Source of the DNA: Saprospiraceae bacterium
GTDB taxonomy: Bacteria; Bacteroidota; Bacteroidia; Chitinophagales; Saprospiraceae
Direction: 5' to 3'
NCBI GenBank assembly: GCA_013001805.1
Contig: JABDLW010000080.1
Span: 1-6,423, forward strand
Length of the DNA: 6,423 nt
A program made the translations under genes and the position numbers. A model generated the notes under the pieces. That model was not told the origin of the DNA, ran no database searches, and was given only the letters and a program-made list of their open reading frames with translations. The number at the start of each line of letters is the position of its first letter. Position 1 is the first letter of the stretch. Shown in pieces: positions 1 through 3,720 of this stretch.

Positions 1-554
1 GTGGCCAGCCCGGTTTCTCTGGCTAAAGACTGCACAGCCCGGGCTTCCCAAATATTATGGGTCAGGGGCTTTTCACAATAGACGTGCTTCCCGGCATGCA
101 TCGACAGCAGGGACACGTAAGCATGAAGATGATCCGGTGTTGCACATAGGATGGCATCAAGGGCTGACTCGGTTTCCAGCATCTTACGAAAATCATCATA
201 TTGTGCTACGCTGTAATTTGGCGTTGTGGTAGCATAGTGTTTTTCCACCATTTCCGTCACCGGACCGTAGCCTGCCGTAGTTCGATAGTAAAATTTATTC
301 AAGTCCCAGAACTTTGCCGGATCAGCTATCGCCGTTATCTGGACATCGGAAAGCTGTAAAAGATCAGCTACGTTTTCCTTCCCCCGGCCGCCTACTCCTA
401 CCACTCCCACATTCACCTTGTCACTTGGTGGGACAAATCCGCGGCCACCAAGAACATGACGTGGAATTATCATAATACCCGAAGCAAAACCAGCTGCACT
501 TTTGACAAAATCACGTCGCGAGTTTCTAGTCAGGATCTTTTTTCTTGCCTTCAT
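1..554 (-). CDS. Gfo/Idh/MocA family oxidoreductase, Tat-exported, partial (C-terminus off window)
   Basis: The frame opens at an ATG at 552-554 and runs without a stop off the left edge, giving the first 184 residues of a protein whose family usually exceeds 400. Residues 12-18 read SRRDFVK, a twin-arginine (Tat) signal, followed by a short hydrophobic stretch (AAGFASGIMII, 20-30), so export of the folded protein is predicted. Next comes a Rossmann nucleotide-binding fold: VGVVGVGGRG at 49-58 is the glycine-rich dinucleotide loop, CATPDHLHA at 137-145 and CEKPLTHN at 160-167 are the conserved family motifs, with the EKP lysine (K162) expected near the active site. Known relatives are NAD(P)-dependent sugar or polyol dehydrogenases; exported members may oxidise or rearrange glycans with a tightly bound cofactor, but the substrate cannot be read here. 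The start is chosen because it places the RR motif close to the N-terminus. No clear Shine-Dalgarno precedes it, only an A-rich leader. Confidence 0.93.
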   Translation of the reverse strand, partial: MKARKKILTRNSRRDFVKSAAGFASGIMIIPRHVLGGRGFVPPSDKVNVGVVGVGGRGKENVADLLQLSDVQITAIADPAKFWDLNKFYYRTTAGYGPVTEMVEKHYATTTPNYSVAQYDDFRKMLETESALDAILCATPDHLHAYVSLLSMHAGKHVYCEKPLTHNIWEARAVQSLARETGLA

Positions 555-692
555 TCCAAATGTTTTTTTATTATAATTGCTCACTACCTTCTGGGAGTGT
601 CGCTCTAAAATAGTAAAAGAAAACTGGAGGATGTTTGAAAATTAAATATCTTGAACCAGGCATATTTGAAAGATGTGTCTTTGCCCGGAACC

Positions 693-728
693 AACCGTGC
701 AACATGGTAGAAGTTGCGTGGTTTTTTT
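693..728 (+). terminator. Candidate intrinsic terminator or attenuator hairpin
   Basis: AACCGTGCAAC (693-703) can pair with GTTGCGTGGTT (713-723) around a 9-base loop. All 11 pairs form in plus-strand RNA, two of them G-U wobbles. The core 9-bp stem (695-703 with 713-721) is followed at once by seven T residues (722-728). The geometry is that of a Rho-independent terminator reading rightward. On the minus strand the two wobbles become A-C mismatches and the T-run becomes an A-run upstream, so the plus orientation fits better. No plus-strand gene is visible before it. It could end a short unannotated RNA or act as an attenuator in a long leader of the VOC operon, and chance is also possible. 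Confidence 0.45.
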
Positions 729-802
729 GAGATTCTGAGTATGGCCGATTGAGTCCGGAGGTCGTTATATCCCAAAGCAATGCTGAAGATCATGGAAGTA
801 TC

Positions 803-820
803 GACATTTAAACCAATGTC
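803..820. promoter_or_regulatory. Perfect inverted repeat, possible operator upstream of VOC genes
   Basis: GACATT and AATGTC form perfect 6-base arms around a 6-base spacer (TAAACC), ending 58 bases before the ATG at 879. The size and position suit the binding site of a dimeric repressor or activator acting on the VOC operon promoter. No regulator gene is in the window and no second copy was noticed, so the role is inferred only from symmetry and place. A 6-base dyad can easily arise by chance in A/T-rich DNA. Confidence 0.22.
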
Positions 821-878
821 TTATGAACTAAAATGAAGCCCAACCCAGAGAAAGAAGTTTAAAAAAAGCGTATTAGTA

Positions 879-1286
879 ATGGAAATTAAATCAATTTTTG
901 TGAACCTACCAGTGAAAAACCTGGAAAGGACCCGTGCTTTCTGGTCAGCCCTGGGTTTTAGTTTTAATGAAGACTTCAGTGATGACAAAGCATTGTGCCT
1001 AATCCTTAATGAAGGTGTCATCTATTCGATGCTAATTACCCACGACTACTTTCAAACTTTCACCAACCGACCCATTGCCGATAATAAAGTCACTCAGGTA
1101 CTGTTAGCGATTGAGGTGGATTCGAAATCAAAAGTCGATGAATTAATTAAAGTGGCTATTGAAAACGGGGCTACGCGTTACCGGGATGCTGCCGATCATG
1201 GCTGGATGTATTATGACAGTTTTGCCGACATCGACGGTCACCAGTGGGAGGTTATGTATTCCGATACAAGTCAAATTTCACAATAA
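879..1286 (+). CDS. VOC family protein (glyoxalase/bleomycin-resistance-like), single domain
   Basis: This 135-residue protein has the length and shape of a one-domain vicinal-oxygen-chelate protein. Residues 5-30 (SIFVNLPVKNLERTRAFWSALG...) form the first beta-alpha unit typical of the fold. The C-terminal strand reads DIDGHQWEVMY (117-127), where E124 occupies the usual metal-ligand position. The usual first-strand histidine appears to be replaced by F7, so the metal site may be incomplete or differently built. Members are widely annotated as lactoylglutathione lyase-like or extradiol-dioxygenase-like, and activity is rarely shown. No membrane segment or signal peptide is seen, so it should be cytoplasmic. 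The start is the first ATG in frame after an A-rich leader (AAAAAAAGCG) with no strong Shine-Dalgarno. It lies 15 bases upstream of a second VOC gene, and the two are probably co-transcribed. Confidence 0.9.
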   Translation: MEIKSIFVNLPVKNLERTRAFWSALGFSFNEDFSDDKALCLILNEGVIYSMLITHDYFQTFTNRPIADNKVTQVLLAIEVDSKSKVDELIKVAIENGATRYRDAADHGWMYYDSFADIDGHQWEVMYSDTSQISQ

Positions 1287-1301
1287 TTTAAATCTGATAT
1301 C

Positions 1302-2150
1302 GTGTCCAAAATAATTTATCCATGCTTATGGCTTGACGATCAGGCCAGACCGGCAGCTGATTTTTATTGCTCACTATTTGCTGATTCTCACATCACCAAA
1401 GAATCGTCGGTAGTAGTAGAATTTGAATTAACCGGTTTTAAGATAATCGGCTTAAATGGCGGGCCAAATTTTTCCATAAATCCGTCCATTTCTCTCTTTG
1501 TAAGCTGTGCAGATGATGCGGAGATAAACCGGTTAAGTGAGTCACTCGGTGAAGGAGGGTCCTTTATGATGCCACTTGATAAGTATCCATGGAGTGAAAA
1601 ATACGCATGGGTAAAAGACAAATTTGGCATGACCTGGCAATTAATGCGAGAAGAAGTGCCTAAGGGAAGAAGTAAGATTATACCATCGCTACTTTTTTCA
1701 AATAAACAATACGGTAAAGCGACCGAAGCTCTGAAGCTATATACGTCTCTGTTACCAAATTCCCAGCTCCACCATATGGAGTTTTATGGAGAGAATGAGG
1801 TACAGCAAGAAGGCAACCTTAAGTTCGGACATTTCACCCTAAATGGCCAATTATTTGCCGCGATGGATGGCCCGGGCGATGATAAACTTGCCTTTAACGA
1901 GGGCGTTTCGTTCGTGGTGGAGTGTAATAATCAGGAAGAAATTGATCACTATTGGAACAGCCTCACTGCCAACGGAGGTGAAGAGAGCATGTGCGGGTGG
2001 CTAAAGGATAAATTTGGCGTTTCCTGGCAAATCATTCCTACGGTGCTGGGAAAATTGATGTCAGACCCCAAAAGAGGTCCGGATGTAATGAATGCATTGC
2101 TAAAAATGCGGAAGTTGGATATCGCCAAGTTAGAAAATGCGGGAAATTGA
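1302..2150 (+). CDS. PhnB-like VOC protein with two tandem domains (3-demethylubiquinone methyltransferase-like fold)
   Basis: The 282-residue product carries two copies of the PhnB-like VOC module (Pfam 3-dmu-9_3-mt type). Domain 1 spans about 3-117 (IIYPCLWLDDQARPAADFY... to WVKDKFGMTWQLM, 103-115) and domain 2 about 125-248 (IIPSLLFSNKQYGKATEAL... to GWLKDKFGVSWQIIP, 232-246). The two closing signatures, W-V/L-KDKFG-M/V-T/S-WQ, are plainly homologous, showing an internal duplication. A short helical tail (about 257-276) follows. Despite the historical family name, no SAM-binding methyltransferase fold is present, and the true substrate of such proteins is generally unknown. Translation starts at GTG: the next methionine in frame is residue 89, which would remove most of domain 1, and SKIIYPCLW matches where the family normally begins. 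It follows the first VOC gene by 15 bases, suggesting one operon. Cytoplasmic location is likely. Confidence 0.9.
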   Translation: MSKIIYPCLWLDDQARPAADFYCSLFADSHITKESSVVVEFELTGFKIIGLNGGPNFSINPSISLFVSCADDAEINRLSESLGEGGSFMMPLDKYPWSEKYAWVKDKFGMTWQLMREEVPKGRSKIIPSLLFSNKQYGKATEALKLYTSLLPNSQLHHMEFYGENEVQQEGNLKFGHFTLNGQLFAAMDGPGDDKLAFNEGVSFVVECNNQEEIDHYWNSLTANGGEESMCGWLKDKFGVSWQIIPTVLGKLMSDPKRGPDVMNALLKMRKLDIAKLENAGN

Positions 2151-2286
2151 TGATGAAGCACCAGGTCAGGTTAGCTTCTCTATGCATTAGGAGGGTCATT
2201 GCAGTATCTTACCTTTTTCAACCTCTACACTGGACATACCTCCCTCTTGCGGCTTTCTTTGCAAATCACGATTTCACCAGGTGAAC
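2151..2286. other. Convergent intergenic gap with weak dyads
   Basis: This 136-base gap lies between the converging VOC and DUF1501 genes, where terminators would be expected for both. Rightward, GAAGC (2155-2159) can pair with GCTTC (2174-2178), helped by ACC/GGT inside the loop, but no T-run follows. Leftward, TTCACC-A-GGTGAA (2273-2285) sits directly after the DUF1501 stop; its single-base centre leaves only a short stem as RNA. Neither makes a strong terminator call. A GAGGGAGGT string on the minus strand before an ATG opens only a 13-codon frame. Confidence 0.4.
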
Positions 2287-3717
2287 CTAACTTAGCACGT
2301 CATGTACCACCCTACCGTGTACATCTGTAAGACGAAATCGACGACCTTGATACTTATATATCAGCTGCTCATGATCAATACCCATTAGATGCAGGAGGGT
2401 CGCTTGAAAATCATGCACATGAACCGGGTTTCTCATCACATTGTAACCCAGCTCGTCGGTTTCCCCATATACCATGCCGGGTTTTATGCCCCCTCCAGCC
2501 ATCCACATGGTGTAACATCCGGGATGATGGTCACGACCATAGTTATCCTTGGTGAGTTGCCCTTGAGAGAAGCTGGTCCGACCAAATTCCCCTCCCCAAA
2601 TCACCAGCGTATCTTCTAGTAAACCTCGCTGCTTCAGATCGGTAATGAGTGCTGCATTGGCCTGGTCGGTTTGGGTCGCCTGATGTTTGATTCCCCGGGG
2701 TAAACCTCCATGATGATCCCAACCCATATGATACAGTTGAATAAATCGCACATCCTGTTCAGCAAGCTTTCGCGCCAGCAGGCAGTTGGCGGCATAGGTG
2801 CCTGGAGTTCGGGCGTCCTGGCCATAAAGATCAAAAATGTATTCGGGTTCATTAGACAGATCAACCACCTCAGGCACAGCCGTTTGCATACGAAAAGCCA
2901 TTTCATACTGATTGATCTTAGAGTCAATTTCCGGATCTCCCCATATTCCAGCTTGCGTTTGATTCATCGATTTAATAAAATCGAGAGATCGACGTCGATC
3001 GACTGCATGGACACCATAGGGATTATTCAGATAGAGAACCGGATCCTTTCCAGCCCTGAATTGCACTCCCTGATGATGGGAAGGCAAAAATCCACTCCCC
3101 CAGGATGCGGAATTGAGTGGTTGTGCCCCTCCACCTTTGGAAATCATCACAACGAAACCCGGTAAATTTTCATTACTGCTACCAAGGCCGTAGCTCAACC
3201 AACTTCCGATAGAGGGTCTTCCGGTCAGTTGGGATCCAGTCTGCATGAAAATGACTGCAGGTTCATGATTGATGGCTTCGGTATACATTGATTTAATAAT
3301 GCACAAATCATCAACTATCTGTGCTGTATGCGGAAATAACTCACTAACCCATGCGCCCGATTTTCCGTATTGTTTGAAATCATAAATCGATTTGACCAGC
3401 GGAAAAGTGGATTGGTCTGCCACCATGCCGGAATTACGCTGAGTGCCCTGAACGGATGGGGGAATTTCCTGGCCATGCCATTTTTCCAGGGCCGGTTTGT
3501 AGTCAAAAGTTTCCAGCTGCGATGGTCCTCCACTTTGAAATAAATATATAATCCGCTTAGCCCTTGCCGGATAATTAACACGGTAACCCGGATCAGAACC
3601 ACCTTTTTCAGCAAAGGGATTTAAAATATTCCCCAGTGCAATAGACCCCAAACCGGAAGCCGTTTGGCGTAGGAAATCACGCCGTGTTTTCTGATTTATA
3701 GCATTATTCTGATCCAT
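2287..3717 (-). CDS. DUF1501 family protein, Tat-exported
   Basis: The 476-residue protein is a full-length DUF1501 member, a family related in fold to the alkaline phosphatase/sulfatase group and of unproven activity. TRRDFLRQTASG (11-22) is a twin-arginine signal followed by a weakly hydrophobic stretch to about residue 35, predicting export in folded form. Conserved family blocks follow in order: LFQSGGPSQLETFDYKP (59-75), INHEPAVIFMQTGS (149-162) with RPSIGSW (167-173), LYHMGWDHHG (328-337), VIWGGEFGRT (372-381), GRDHHPGCYTMWMAGGG (394-410) and VHDFQATLLHLMGID (434-448). The Asp/His-rich patches (D334-H336, D396-H398) look like candidate metal or catalytic sites. The ATG abuts the stop of the upstream PSD1-type gene (TAAATG), implying translational coupling and a shared operon. 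In Planctomycetota, Verrucomicrobiota and Bacteroidota these two families are habitually adjacent, which suggests a joint extracytoplasmic role, perhaps in glycan processing (inference). Confidence 0.95.
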   Translation of the reverse strand: MDQNNAINQKTRRDFLRQTASGLGSIALGNILNPFAEKGGSDPGYRVNYPARAKRIIYLFQSGGPSQLETFDYKPALEKWHGQEIPPSVQGTQRNSGMVADQSTFPLVKSIYDFKQYGKSGAWVSELFPHTAQIVDDLCIIKSMYTEAINHEPAVIFMQTGSQLTGRPSIGSWLSYGLGSSNENLPGFVVMISKGGGAQPLNSASWGSGFLPSHHQGVQFRAGKDPVLYLNNPYGVHAVDRRRSLDFIKSMNQTQAGIWGDPEIDSKINQYEMAFRMQTAVPEVVDLSNEPEYIFDLYGQDARTPGTYAANCLLARKLAEQDVRFIQLYHMGWDHHGGLPRGIKHQATQTDQANAALITDLKQRGLLEDTLVIWGGEFGRTSFSQGQLTKDNYGRDHHPGCYTMWMAGGGIKPGMVYGETDELGYNVMRNPVHVHDFQATLLHLMGIDHEQLIYKYQGRRFRLTDVHGRVVHDVLS

Positions 3718-3720
3718 TTA
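3715..3720 (-). promoter_or_regulatory. Abutting stop/start junction (TAAATG), likely translational coupling
   Basis: Read on the minus strand, the PSD1-type frame ends CAA ATG AAG AAA TAA and the DUF1501 ATG follows with no spacer. No promoter or terminator can fit between the genes. The purine-rich ATGAAGAAATAA stretch is the only candidate ribosome-binding region and lies inside the upstream gene. Re-initiation by the same ribosome is therefore the simplest expectation, linking the amounts of the two proteins. Confidence 0.75.

Larger units (their letters stand above)
555..878. other. Non-coding gap between divergent genes
   Basis: These 324 bases separate the minus-strand oxidoreductase from the plus-strand VOC genes, so the promoters of both should lie here. 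I could not pick out a convincing Bacteroidota promoter (TTTG ... TAnnTTTG). The closest -7-like string is CATATTTG at 661-668, and its upstream TTTG (634-637) is spaced too widely. Short open frames on the minus strand (within 571-793) resemble no family I know and lack ribosome-binding sites. The gap does hold a hairpin followed by a T-run (693-728) and a perfect dyad (803-820), listed separately. Confidence 0.7.

Noticed and set aside
661..668. CATATTTG as a Bacteroidota -7 promoter element
   Set aside because: It matches TAnnTTTG except at the first base, but the nearest upstream TTTG is about 23 bases away rather than the usual 19-20, and the terminator-like hairpin lies just downstream.
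571..793. Two overlapping short minus-strand open frames (69 and 62 codons) in the gap
   Set aside because: They overlap each other in different frames, lack ribosome-binding sites, show no recognisable family and cross the terminator-like hairpin. A decayed gene fragment cannot be excluded, but nothing supports one.
1302..2150. Annotation as a ubiquinone methyltransferase
   Set aside because: The family name is historical. The sequence shows two VOC modules and no SAM-binding Rossmann motif, so a methyltransferase call is not supported.
2179..2240. Strong Shine-Dalgarno-like GAGGGAGGT before an ATG on the minus strand (13-codon frame)
   Set aside because: The frame ends after 13 codons and lies downstream of the DUF1501 stop in a short convergent gap; without conservation data it is indistinguishable from chance.
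2273..2285. TTCACCAGGTGAA palindrome after the DUF1501 stop as a terminator
   Set aside because: The centre leaves one unpaired base, so an RNA hairpin would keep only about four pairs, and no T-run follows in the direction of transcription.
2710..3165. 151-codon plus-strand open frame
   Set aside because: It lies wholly antisense to the well-conserved DUF1501 gene and its translation has no recognisable domain; it is a shadow frame.
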